This document shows, in pieces, positions 1-8,281 of a stretch of 64,000 bases of DNA. How positions within the stretch are numbered: position 1 is the first letter of the stretch; every line of letters starts with the position of its first letter. A model generated the notes under the pieces. That model made no database searches, was not told the origin of the DNA, and worked only from the letters and a program-made list of their open reading frames with translations. A program made the position numbers and the translations under genes. The DNA lies in assembly GCF_014648595.1 (NCBI RefSeq), contig NZ_BMRK01000001.1, positions 1 through 64,000 on the forward strand, in the 5' to 3' direction. Source of the stretch: Nocardioides luteus (GTDB taxonomy: Bacteria > Actinomycetota > Actinomycetes > Propionibacteriales > Nocardioidaceae).

Positions 1-54
1 CTACGTCAACAACCGACTCGGAGTGTCACCAACCTCCTGGCCGAGTACATCTAG
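1..54 (+). CDS. 3' end of an unknown gene (partial)
   Basis: Reading frame 1 is open from the window edge for 17 codons (LRQQPTRSVTNLLAEYI) and stops at TAG. The stop overlaps the stop codon of the reverse-strand hydrolase by two bases, a tight convergent arrangement common here. Too little is visible to assign a family; a helical, regulator-like C-terminus is possible but unproven. It may also be a chance open frame. Confidence 0.35.
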   Translation, partial: LRQQPTRSVTNLLAEYI

Positions 55-1001
55 ACGCCGTACGCCGCCAGCCACCGCTCGATCTCGGCGTAGGCCTGCT
101 TGCGGACGTCGGGCCGCGACAGGATCACGTCGTGCTTCGCGCCCTGGACCGCGACATAGGTGACATGGCTGCCGATCGCGGTCGACCACCGGCGGATCTG
201 GCGCACGTCGAGCACGATGTCGGTGGAGTGGACGAGGTCGCCCATCGCCTTCGGCTTGCTGGAGCGGTCGGAGGAGAGCACCAGCACCGGCGCCTTCACG
301 TCCAGGCCGCGGTGGAGCCTGGCGTGGCCGTCGCGGATGGCCTTGAGCCAGCCGAGCCGGATCGGGTAGGAGCCGACCGGCTTGAGACCGAGGTCGAACT
401 CCCACTCGCCGTCGTGGTCGACATGGAGCGACATCGTGTAGAAACCGGTCACGTCGCGGCCGAGCTCGCGCATCGGAGCGCGGTGGCCGATGCGTCGCAC
501 CAGCGGCGTGGCCAGCTCGCGCAGCACGAACGAGCCCTGCAGGTCGAGCCAGGGCGAGTTGAGCACCATCCCGGCCAGCTCGTCGGGCTGGCGCTCGTCG
601 GCCCACAGCGAGGTGGTCAGGCCGCCGGTGGAGTGGGCGCTGAGCATGACGTGGGAGTGACCGTCACGGTCGGTGATCCGCTCCCAGGCGGCGTCGATCT
701 CGTCGAAGTACTCCGAGAGATCACCGACGTACGTCCCGGACTGGTGCTCGCGCAGCGAGCGACCGTACTTGCGCAGGTCGAGGCCGTAGAAGTCGTAGCC
801 GCGCGCGTTCCACCACTCGGCGTACTCCTTCTGGAAGAAGTAGTCGGAGAAGCCGTGGACGTAGAGGACCGCACCCTTCGCGTCGCCGTCGGCCGCACGC
901 TTGACCAGGGTGGCCACGACGGTGCCCTCGAAGTCGTCGTCGAGCTCGATGGTCTCGACGGTGTAGGGCTCTCCGAGTACGTCGATCGTCATGCTCGTCA
1001 T
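51..1001 (-). CDS. alpha/beta hydrolase (serine aminopeptidase S33 / lysophospholipase-like)
   Basis: A 316-residue cytosolic protein of the alpha/beta hydrolase fold. The oxyanion-hole segment VLYVHGF lies near residues 45-51. The nucleophile elbow SAHSTGG places the catalytic serine near residue 124, a G-x-S-x-G variant with alanine in the first position. A C-terminal QGAKHDV segment carries the likely catalytic histidine. Length and motif spacing fit the monoacylglycerol lipase/lysophospholipase group. The start is an ATG with further in-frame ATG three codons in. No substrate can be named from sequence. It is the last gene of a reverse-strand pair with the downstream acyltransferase-like gene; 22 bp separate them, so co-transcription is likely. 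Confidence 0.85.
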   Translation of the reverse strand: MTSMTIDVLGEPYTVETIELDDDFEGTVVATLVKRAADGDAKGAVLYVHGFSDYFFQKEYAEWWNARGYDFYGLDLRKYGRSLREHQSGTYVGDLSEYFDEIDAAWERITDRDGHSHVMLSAHSTGGLTTSLWADERQPDELAGMVLNSPWLDLQGSFVLRELATPLVRRIGHRAPMRELGRDVTGFYTMSLHVDHDGEWEFDLGLKPVGSYPIRLGWLKAIRDGHARLHRGLDVKAPVLVLSSDRSSKPKAMGDLVHSTDIVLDVRQIRRWSTAIGSHVTYVAVQGAKHDVILSRPDVRKQAYAEIERWLAAYGV

Positions 1002-1023
1002 CTTCTCACTCCGCCCCGAGGCG

Positions 1024-2451
1024 TCACCAGAAGGTCGGCTCCATGCCCCATCGGCGGTAGACGGTGGTCACGATCTGCTTGAGCCGATCGGAGTCGGGGA
1101 CCGCGTCCGGGTCGAGGGCGCGGATGCCGAAGTTGCAGGTCTCGCCGACGTCGCACCACCACGAGGTCACCCCGCCGCGCATCCGGCGCAGCTCGCCGCG
1201 GGTGGCACCCAGGGCGAGGCCGCGGAAGACGATCGAGTCGGCGGGCACCCCGAACGGGGCGATGAAGTCCGGGTCGGGCCGGCCCAGGTTGGAGGCCAGG
1301 CCCAGCGGCGTGACCACGTTCTTGAGCAGCGTCTTGGCCAGCCGGTCCGGGATCATCTGCGCCAGCGGCGCGATGTTGGCGATCGGGTCGGGCCGGGTGC
1401 CCTTGAAGAGAGCGGAGAACTCCTTCTTCGACCGCTCCCGGATGTGGGCGAGGTCGGTGACCCGGCCGACGCCGTCGCGCAGCTCGGTCTCCACCGCGAT
1501 CGACACGCCGGAGGTGGCGTTGGAGCGCAGGTCGCCCTCCCCGCGCATCGAGACCGGCAGCGACATCTTGACCGGCTCGCCGGGACGTACGATCCCGGCC
1601 TCGAGGAGCACCTCGACCGAGATCGCGATCTGCAGCGTGTTGGAGGTGCCGCCGGCGCGCTCGACCGCCGCGTCCCACTCCGAGGTCGGGCAGTCGGCGC
1701 CGGCGAAGGCGACCTCGTGCACCACGTCGTCGTCCGGCTGCGGCGCGGGCACCGGCCGCTTCTCGGAGGACTGTGCCTCGAGCACCGGCAGCCGGCCCTC
1801 CTTGCCCGCCTTCCGGGCGGCGCGCAGGCCGCGGGCCGCCGCCTTCGCCATCCGGCGGGCGTCTCGCCAGTCGTCTGCTCGGGTGACCTCGGCGGCCCCC
1901 GGGTCGTCGAAGGGGAGGCGGGGCAGGGGCTGGCGGCGTACGGCTGCGATCAGGGCGCCGAGCTTCATCCCGCCGTCGCAGACGATGTGGGAGGCGTTGT
2001 AGGTGACGACCGTGTCGCCGTCGGTGGTGTAGGCCATGAAGAACGCCCACAGCGGCCCCTTGACGGGGTCGAACGGGACGGTGTCGGTGGTGGTGCCCAG
2101 CCACGCCATGACCTGGTCGGGCTTGATCCGGTCGGGGTGCAGGCGCACCGGCTCGGTCGTCGTCGCCGGCACCCAGCGCGAGCGCGCGCCGGCCACCCTG
2201 GGGCGTACGACCAGGCGGTTCAGCGGCCCCTTGGCCAGCTCGTCGACCACCTCCTGGACCGCCGAGACCGGGATCTCGCCGGGGAAGCGCCAGGCGGTCT
2301 GGCCCACGACCGGGACGCCGATGACGCTCGCCGAGCGGAGGAAGACCTCGTCGTCGTACGTCAGCCGGTTGGTGCGCTCGGGAGCGAACGGCGCGGGGCG
2401 CGCGCCGGGGCTCGCGGGTGGCAGTGAGGGCAGCATCACAGGCTCGGGCAT
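1024..2451 (-). CDS. condensation-domain-like (PapA/WS-DGAT-like) acyltransferase A
   Basis: A 475-residue protein related to the condensation/PapA acyltransferase superfamily, which moves acyl groups from thioesters to hydroxyl or amine acceptors. The catalytic motif HIVCDG lies at residues 155-160, with serine instead of the usual first histidine of HHxxxDG. A proline-rich N-terminus of about 25 residues precedes the fold. It is divergently oriented to the glycosyltransferase, 56 bp between start codons, and belongs to a group of five such acyltransferases within 8.6 kb. Its substrate is unknown; acylation of a glycolipid is inferred from the neighbours. Similarity to wax-ester synthase/DGAT proteins is also possible. 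No signal peptide or membrane segment is evident. Confidence 0.75.
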   Translation of the reverse strand: MPEPVMLPSLPPASPGARPAPFAPERTNRLTYDDEVFLRSASVIGVPVVGQTAWRFPGEIPVSAVQEVVDELAKGPLNRLVVRPRVAGARSRWVPATTTEPVRLHPDRIKPDQVMAWLGTTTDTVPFDPVKGPLWAFFMAYTTDGDTVVTYNASHIVCDGGMKLGALIAAVRRQPLPRLPFDDPGAAEVTRADDWRDARRMAKAAARGLRAARKAGKEGRLPVLEAQSSEKRPVPAPQPDDDVVHEVAFAGADCPTSEWDAAVERAGGTSNTLQIAISVEVLLEAGIVRPGEPVKMSLPVSMRGEGDLRSNATSGVSIAVETELRDGVGRVTDLAHIRERSKKEFSALFKGTRPDPIANIAPLAQMIPDRLAKTLLKNVVTPLGLASNLGRPDPDFIAPFGVPADSIVFRGLALGATRGELRRMRGGVTSWWCDVGETCNFGIRALDPDAVPDSDRLKQIVTTVYRRWGMEPTFW

Positions 2452-2507
2452 GCGGTCCGGGTCCTAACGTTGTGCGATCTTCGTGGGCACCACAGGGAGG
2501 TGTGCAG

Positions 2508-3761
2508 GTGCGGTTCGTCTTCGGGTTGATGGGCAGTCGCGGCGACGTCCAGCCGGCGCTCGCCGTGGCTCTCGAGCTGCGTCGTCGCGGCCACGAGGTG
2601 ACGGTCGGGGTCGCGCCCAACCTGGTCGGTCTGGCCCAGCGGCTCGGTCTCGATCCGCATGCTGTCGGCCCTGACAGCGGTGCGCTGCTCGCCTCGAGCC
2701 TGGTGCGCGAGGAGATGCGCTCGGTCAATCCTCGCACCCGGGTCCGGGCGGTGCGGAAGGTGTCCGCACATGGCTGGGACGACTTCCGTGACGACCTGGT
2801 CGCACTGGCCGGAGCGCGTGGGAGCGCGGACGTCGTCGTCGCCGGGCTGCTCGGGCAGGAGGTCGGCTCGGCGCTGGCGGAGCGGATCGGCGCCGGGTTC
2901 GCGGCGCTGCACTACTTCCCGGTGCGCTCCAACCGGTCGGTGAAGGTGCTGCCCGGTCCTGGCGCGGTGCAGGAGCGGGCCTGGGACGTCGGCATGCAGA
3001 TGCGCTGGCAGCTCACCCGGGACGCGGAGAACGCCCAGCGGACCGCGCTCGGGCTCGCCCCCGCCCGGACCCGCCTGCAGACCCGGCTCCGCGACCGGGG
3101 CGCGGTCGAGGTGCAGGCCTACGACCCGCTGCTCGTCCCCGGTCTGCCGCACGAGTGGGGCATCCAGAGCCCCTTCGCCGGCTTCCTCGCCCTCTCCGGC
3201 GCCGACCGGCTGCGGCTGGGGGAGGCGAGCCTGGGCGACGACCTCGGCGAGTGGCTCGACGCCGGCTATCCGCCGGTCTACGTCGGCTTCGGCTCCATGC
3301 CGGTCGCCGACCCGGCCCGGCTGGTCGGCGACGTCGCCGCGGCGACCGCGGACCTCGGTCTGCGCGCGCTGATCAGCAGCGGCTGGAACTCCTTCGAGGT
3401 GGAGATGCCCGACCACGTACGCATCGAGGGACCGGTCGACCACGCCACGGTGCTGCCGCGCTGTGTGGCCGCCGTCCACCACGGTGGCGCGGGCACCACG
3501 GCCGCGGTGCTGCGCGCGGGGATCCCGAGCGTGGTCGGCTGGTACTCCGCCGACCAGCCGGTCTGGGGACGCCTGCTCGGCGACCTCGGCGTCGGCACCT
3601 CGGTCAAGGCGAGCCGCCTGGACCGCGAACGGCTCCGCGAGGCCCTCGCTACCGTGCTGATGCCGGCCGTACGCGACCGGGCGGCCCAGACCGCGCCGCT
3701 GCTGATCGCTCCCGAGACCGCCGTCGGCCGGGCGGCCGACGCGCTCGAGCGGGCCCGCTGA
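2508..3761 (+). CDS. family-1 glycosyltransferase (UGT/MGT type, GT-B fold)
   Basis: A 417-residue UDP/NDP-sugar glycosyltransferase of the vancomycin/sterol glucosyltransferase type. The N-terminal acceptor domain begins FGLMGSRGDVQPALA, typical of this family. The C-terminal donor domain has PVYVGFGSMP and the signature HHGGAGTT near residue 323, followed by a DQPVWG motif that contacts the sugar. GTG 2508 is chosen as start because AGGGAGG lies seven bases upstream; a GTG two codons earlier is too close. Such enzymes glycosylate lipids, sterols or polyketides. Together with the surrounding PapA-like acyltransferases it suggests assembly of an acylated glycolipid, as in mycobacterial glycopeptidolipid or trehalose-ester loci. 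The acceptor cannot be told from sequence. Confidence 0.88.
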   Translation: MRFVFGLMGSRGDVQPALAVALELRRRGHEVTVGVAPNLVGLAQRLGLDPHAVGPDSGALLASSLVREEMRSVNPRTRVRAVRKVSAHGWDDFRDDLVALAGARGSADVVVAGLLGQEVGSALAERIGAGFAALHYFPVRSNRSVKVLPGPGAVQERAWDVGMQMRWQLTRDAENAQRTALGLAPARTRLQTRLRDRGAVEVQAYDPLLVPGLPHEWGIQSPFAGFLALSGADRLRLGEASLGDDLGEWLDAGYPPVYVGFGSMPVADPARLVGDVAAATADLGLRALISSGWNSFEVEMPDHVRIEGPVDHATVLPRCVAAVHHGGAGTTAAVLRAGIPSVVGWYSADQPVWGRLLGDLGVGTSVKASRLDRERLREALATVLMPAVRDRAAQTAPLLIAPETAVGRAADALERAR

Positions 3762-3781
3762 CGCCGGGCGTGCTGCCGGCC

Positions 3782-5134
3782 TCACCAGATGTCGACGGTG
3801 AGACCCCACGAGCCGAGCTCCTCGACGACCCGTCTCTTCAGGAAGTCCAGGTCGGGCACCCGGTCGGGCTCGGCGGCGACCAGGTTGAAGGTCGTCCGCG
3901 GCCCCGACTGGATCAGCCAGGAGATGATCCCGCCGCCGACGTCGTAGGCGTCCTGGGCGGTCGCGTTCTGGTAGCCGGCGAGGCCGGCCACGAGGCGTAC
4001 GTCATCGCCCATCGCGTAGCGGTAGTCGTCGGGAAGCTTGGGCAGGTTGGAGGCCATGCAGGCCGCGGCCGGTGGCTGCGGGAGCTTGTCGAGCACCACG
4101 TCGGGCAGCATCTGCATCATCGCCAGCGGCACCGGGACGAGCCCCGGTCCGGCCTGGCCGAGCCGGATGTAGGCCGCCTTGGAGAGCTTCTTGATCGCGG
4201 CGAGGTCGCGCCGGTCGAGCACGTCGCGCGGCACCTCGACCATCGCCACACGCGTCGAGTTGGAGCGTACGTCCCCGGGCTGGAAGTCGCTCATCGGCAG
4301 CGAGACCGGGACGTCGCCGCGGTCGACCGGCACGTGGTCGATGCGGACGAGCAGGTCGGCGACCACGTTGATGAACCAGGCGTTGGTCGAGCCGCCGTGC
4401 TCGGCGGCGATCTTCGCCATCGTCTCGGTGTCGAACTCGGCGATCATCCGCGGCATCCGCCAGGTCTCCGGCGACGGGTTGGGAGTCGCCTCCGGGTAGA
4501 CGCGGGGCGCTTTGGTGGCCAGGGCGGCGGTGCCGTCCTTCTTCGCCTGGCGACGGGCCTTGCGCCAGTCGCGGACGGCGCGCCACTGGTCGCGGGAGTC
4601 GCGGGCCTCGGCGCGCAGCCGCTGCCAGCCCGGGGCCGGCGCCGGCGGCAGCCGCAGCGGCTCGCCGCGCGAGGCCCGGCTGACAGCATCGAGCACCGAG
4701 CCGCCGTCGCCCACGGCGTGGGCCAGCAGGAGCGAGACCACGGAGGTGTCGTCGTCGAGGTTGATCGCGGTGAGCCGGTAGGTCAGGCCCTCGTGCGGGT
4801 CGAGGTGGTCGCTGTGGCGAGCCTGCAGCCAGTCGCTGATCTCGCCGACCGGGAGCACCTCCTCGAACAGCTCGATGGACGGCTCCCGGTCGGCGTTGGT
4901 CCACAGGTCGCGGGCGCCGGGGAACTTCGCGCGGTGGAGCCGGCGGGAGAGACCGCCCTCGGCGAGACCGGCGGCGATGTAGCGCAGCCGCTCGGCGTCA
5001 TAGGGACTGTTGAGCCGCCAGATCCACTGGTTCGCGATCGGACTGCCGAGGCCGCGATGACGACGGGCGAAGAGGTCGTCGGCGAACTGGAGACGGCCGG
5101 AGTTGTCGATCGGTGCGGGGGTGCCAGCGGGCAT
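3782..5134 (-). CDS. condensation-domain-like (PapA-like) acyltransferase B
   Basis: A 450-residue acyltransferase-like protein of the condensation superfamily. The motif AHAVGDGG gives the catalytic HxxxDG at residues 139-144, after an N-terminal half typical of the first chloramphenicol-acetyltransferase-like lobe. It resembles acyltransferase A more than the three forward-strand paralogues: in both the motif ends in DGG and a basic segment follows. It is convergent with the glycosyltransferase (20 bp between stops) and divergent from acyltransferase C across a 322-bp gap. The role is inferred to be acyl transfer onto a glycolipid intermediate. The start ATG has only a distant GAGGA as ribosome site. 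Confidence 0.72.
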   Translation of the reverse strand: MPAGTPAPIDNSGRLQFADDLFARRHRGLGSPIANQWIWRLNSPYDAERLRYIAAGLAEGGLSRRLHRAKFPGARDLWTNADREPSIELFEEVLPVGEISDWLQARHSDHLDPHEGLTYRLTAINLDDDTSVVSLLLAHAVGDGGSVLDAVSRASRGEPLRLPPAPAPGWQRLRAEARDSRDQWRAVRDWRKARRQAKKDGTAALATKAPRVYPEATPNPSPETWRMPRMIAEFDTETMAKIAAEHGGSTNAWFINVVADLLVRIDHVPVDRGDVPVSLPMSDFQPGDVRSNSTRVAMVEVPRDVLDRRDLAAIKKLSKAAYIRLGQAGPGLVPVPLAMMQMLPDVVLDKLPQPPAAACMASNLPKLPDDYRYAMGDDVRLVAGLAGYQNATAQDAYDVGGGIISWLIQSGPRTTFNLVAAEPDRVPDLDFLKRRVVEELGSWGLTVDIW

Positions 5135-5456
5135 GTTTCAGGGGATCCTCGAGATAGGCGGCGGCCGGGCGGAGAAGGCGTGACGAGAGCGCGCGCAGGG
5201 GGAGGAGTCAATCGGAGTTGATACGTCATGTAAACCCCCCGGGGCAATAAGAGAATGTGGCACTTCCCACGTCAGGGGGCGGTCGAATTTCGGTGTACAC
5301 CTGTGTGCACAATAGGCCGCGACACGGGACGACGTCGTTGTCGTCACAAGCGGTTCGCCTTCTCGGGCTACGGCGTTCTTGAGGTTCGTTCGGGTCCCCG
5401 GGGACCGGCGTCTTGCTGCACTGAACCCCCACCGCAGAGAGGAACTCCACCCTCCG
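5135..5456. promoter_or_regulatory. divergent intergenic region between acyltransferases B and C
   Basis: This 322-bp gap has a markedly lower GC centre than its surroundings and probably carries both divergent promoters. On the reverse strand TTGCCC (5242-5247) and TATCAA (5219-5224) are spaced 17 bp, a plausible -35/-10 pair. Two neighbouring palindromes, GGTGTACACC (5292-5301) and TGTGCACA (5304-5311), form a candidate regulator site. A GAGAGGA ribosome site lies about 13 bases before the forward start. No gene is apparent in the gap. All regulatory assignments are inference. Confidence 0.35.
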
Positions 5457-6842
5457 ATGGAGTACACCGAGCTGTCCGCGTACGACGTCCCTCCCGGCGA
5501 GGTGACTGCGTGGATCCCCACCGCGGACCCGGCCGCATGGGTCGACGACGACCGCCGGCTGTCACACAACCACGAGCTGCACCTCGACACCGCTGAGGCC
5601 GGTTCCTGGATCGGTTCGATCATGCGGTTGACCGGACAGCTCGACCCCGAGGCGCTGAGCCTCGCGCTGCGTGCCTGGATCGGCCGCCACGAGGCGCTGC
5701 GCGGCACCGTCGAGGAGACTCCGGCCGGCCGCCGGCGGCGCGCGCTCGCTCCCGCGGACGTCTCGGTGACCACGACCGCCCTCGGCAGCTTCGACGCCGA
5801 GGGCGCCCGCTCCTGCGTCGCCGACTTCCTCGCCGACCGCATCGACCCGTCGGCCTGGCCCTACGTCGTCTTCGCGACGGTGGCCGACGAGGACGGCTTC
5901 ACTCTCGTCTTCGGTGCCGACCACGGCGTCATGGACGCCTACTCCCAGCTGCTCTGGTTCGAGGAGATCGCCTCGCTCTACGAGCGCGCGCTCGCCGGTG
6001 AGCCGTTCGCTGCGCTCGCCGAGCCGACGACCGGCAGCCACATCGACCACGCCGCCGAGGAGCGGGTCACCGGTGAGGCGATGTCGGCGGAGAGCGAGTC
6101 GGTGCGCGTGTGGCGCGACTGGCTGACCACTGCTGAGGGCACCTTGCGGTTCCCCGACTTCCCGGTCACGGGCATCACCGACGTACCGGCCTCGCCGGCG
6201 CCCCTGCAGCAGGCCAGCCTGTCCCAGTGGCTCGGCGACCACCACCAGGCCCAGGTCCTCGGCGAGCTGTGCAAGAGCGCTCGCGTCTCCTTCCAGGCCG
6301 GGATGATGGGCGCGATGGCGTACGTCCTGCGTGCCCAGCACGGCGTCGAGCGGATGCGCTTCGTGGCACCCATGCACACCCGCTACACCTCCGAGCACGC
6401 CGCCGCCGTCGGCTGGTACGTCGGGCTCGTCCCGGTCACCTTTGACATCGCCGGCGCCGAGACGCTGCCCGAGGTCGCCGCGCGCGTCCAGGCGGCGCTC
6501 GCCGAGTCGAAGCCGTTGGTGCCGCAGCCGTTCGCCCGGGTCGCCGGCCTGCTCGGCGTCGACGACGCCCCGCACTTCGTGGTCACCTTCGTCGACACCC
6601 GGTTCATCCCCGGCGCCGAGCGCTGGAACGACCAGTCCGCCCGTACGCTGCGAGCCCCCGTCCGCGCCGACGACGAGGTCTATCTCTGGCTGGTGCGCGA
6701 CCGTGACGGTCTCAACGTCTCCACGCGCTACCCCGAGACCGTCGCCGCCGAACGCGTCGTGCGCGACCTCATCGACGGGATGGGCGAGCTCCTCGACGAG
6801 GTCGCGCAGCCGGTGCCCGCCGAGCTGGTGGTCACCGCATGA
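5457..6842 (+). CDS. condensation-domain-like (PapA-like) acyltransferase C
   Basis: A 461-residue protein, first of three tandem forward-strand paralogues. GADHGVMDA gives the catalytic region, with H156 and D160; the usual glycine after the aspartate is alanine. The C-terminal DDEVYLWLVRDRDGL segment matches the equivalent part of acyltransferase E (DDVQIWFSRTYSGL), supporting common descent. The ATG at 5457 follows AGAGAGGA. The stop overlaps the next start by four bases (ATGA), so the three genes are surely translated together. Family members acylate trehalose or phthiocerol in mycobacteria; the acceptor here is unknown. Confidence 0.75.
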   Translation: MEYTELSAYDVPPGEVTAWIPTADPAAWVDDDRRLSHNHELHLDTAEAGSWIGSIMRLTGQLDPEALSLALRAWIGRHEALRGTVEETPAGRRRRALAPADVSVTTTALGSFDAEGARSCVADFLADRIDPSAWPYVVFATVADEDGFTLVFGADHGVMDAYSQLLWFEEIASLYERALAGEPFAALAEPTTGSHIDHAAEERVTGEAMSAESESVRVWRDWLTTAEGTLRFPDFPVTGITDVPASPAPLQQASLSQWLGDHHQAQVLGELCKSARVSFQAGMMGAMAYVLRAQHGVERMRFVAPMHTRYTSEHAAAVGWYVGLVPVTFDIAGAETLPEVAARVQAALAESKPLVPQPFARVAGLLGVDDAPHFVVTFVDTRFIPGAERWNDQSARTLRAPVRADDEVYLWLVRDRDGLNVSTRYPETVAAERVVRDLIDGMGELLDEVAQPVPAELVVTA

Positions 6843-8281
6843 GGATCGCCGCGCTCGCCGAGCTCGATCCGCGGCCCGGCCGGGTGGTCGTGCTGCGCCC
6901 GACGGCTGAGGCCCAGGCGGCGGCCGCCGCCGCGCCGGTCTCGCCCGGAGCCCCCTCGTTCCTGCAGGCCGACCACCTGAGCGCCTACCGGGCCAAGGTC
7001 GCCGCGGGCGGCGTGCACCGTGCCTGGACCGGCACCGCCGGCGACTTCGACGCCGACTTCTCCGCCCCGGCCTACATCGAGGCACTGATCTCGTTCGTCC
7101 GTCGGCACGAGGGGCTGCGGACGTGGTTCGACCTCTCCGGTGAGACGCCGGTGCGCCACCTGGTGCCGGCCGAGGCGGTCGACTTCGAGGCGGTCGAGGT
7201 CGAGGCGCCGGCCGACTGGTCCCGAGGCTGGGAGGAGCTTCTCGTCGGTCTCTGGGACGAGCAGTGCCGTCCCGACTCCTGGGCTCCGTTCCTCCTCGGC
7301 GCCATCGTGCGCGAGGACGGCTTCTCCTACTTCTGGGGCTGCGACCACGCCTTCACCGACGGCGCCTCGCAGCTGATGGTCCCGGCCGAGCTCGGCACCG
7401 CCTACGCCGCCGCGCTGGGCAACGAGACCGAGCCGCTGCCGGAGGCCGGCAGCTTCGTGGCGTACGCAGCCTCCGAGCGGCAGCTGGCGGCGGAGTGCGA
7501 CGCCGGGTCGCCCGCGGTGCGCGAGTGGACCGACATCGTCACCCGCCACGGCGGACGCCTGCCCAGGTTCCCGGTCCCGCTGGGTCTCGCCCCCGGGGAG
7601 ACCGCACCCGTGCGGGTCCGGCGCTGGACGGCGCTCGAGGGCGAGGGGGTCGCCGCCTTCGAGGACGTCTGCCGGTCCGCGGGCGGCCGGTTCACCAGCG
7701 GCGTGTTCGCGCTCCTGGCCCACGCCGAGCAGCGCCTGACCGGCATCTCCGACTATCTGGGGATCACCGTGCTCGGCACGCGCTCGCAGCAGACCGCGAT
7801 GTCGCACGGCTGGTTCTGCAACTTCGCGCCGGTCTCGATGCCGCTGGGGGAGACCTTCGCAGAGACCGTGCTCGGCGCCGAAAAGGCCTTCGGCACCGCC
7901 CGCGAGCTCGCCCGCACGCCGGTCCACGTACCGCTCGGCGCCATGGTCGCCGGCGGGGTCCTCGCCCCGACCGAGCTGGCCAGCCCGCAGATGGTCTCCT
8001 ATCTCGACGTGCGCAAGTTCCCCGGCGCTGGCAGCGTCCCCTTCGACACCGGGCTCCACTTCACCGGCGAGGGTCGCACCGCCAACGCGAGCCTCTGGGT
8101 CAACCGCTACGCCGACAGCCTGGAGCTGGCCACGCAGAGTCCCGACACCGAGGCGGGCGGCCTGGCCGTGGTGACCTTCGTCGAGGCGCTGCGCGACGTG
8201 CTCGCCGAGCTCGGCCTCCCAGCCGAGTCGGTCGACGCCGCCGCGATCATCGGGACCGAGCATGCTGGTCACGACCGCTGA
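6839..8281 (+). CDS. condensation-domain-like (PapA-like) acyltransferase D
   Basis: A 480-residue member of the same family and the middle gene of the triplet. CDHAFTDGASQ places the full HxxxDG motif at residues 170-175; of the three forward-strand copies it alone keeps the canonical DG. A short alanine-rich stretch (around residues 26-32) follows the N-terminal strand. The start overlaps the preceding stop as ATGA, and the 3' end overlaps the next gene by 20 bp. With its intact motif it is the best candidate in the triplet for a canonical catalyst. Confidence 0.75.
   Translation: MRIAALAELDPRPGRVVVLRPTAEAQAAAAAAPVSPGAPSFLQADHLSAYRAKVAAGGVHRAWTGTAGDFDADFSAPAYIEALISFVRRHEGLRTWFDLSGETPVRHLVPAEAVDFEAVEVEAPADWSRGWEELLVGLWDEQCRPDSWAPFLLGAIVREDGFSYFWGCDHAFTDGASQLMVPAELGTAYAAALGNETEPLPEAGSFVAYAASERQLAAECDAGSPAVREWTDIVTRHGGRLPRFPVPLGLAPGETAPVRVRRWTALEGEGVAAFEDVCRSAGGRFTSGVFALLAHAEQRLTGISDYLGITVLGTRSQQTAMSHGWFCNFAPVSMPLGETFAETVLGAEKAFGTARELARTPVHVPLGAMVAGGVLAPTELASPQMVSYLDVRKFPGAGSVPFDTGLHFTGEGRTANASLWVNRYADSLELATQSPDTEAGGLAVVTFVEALRDVLAELGLPAESVDAAAIIGTEHAGHDR

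Noticed and set aside
132-1082. Forward 316-codon frame antisense to the hydrolase
   Set aside because: The reverse strand encodes recognisable alpha/beta hydrolase motifs; the antisense frame has none.
3155-5221. Forward 688-codon frame
   Set aside because: It covers the glycosyltransferase 3' end out of frame and runs antisense to acyltransferase B; composition is typical of a high-GC shadow.
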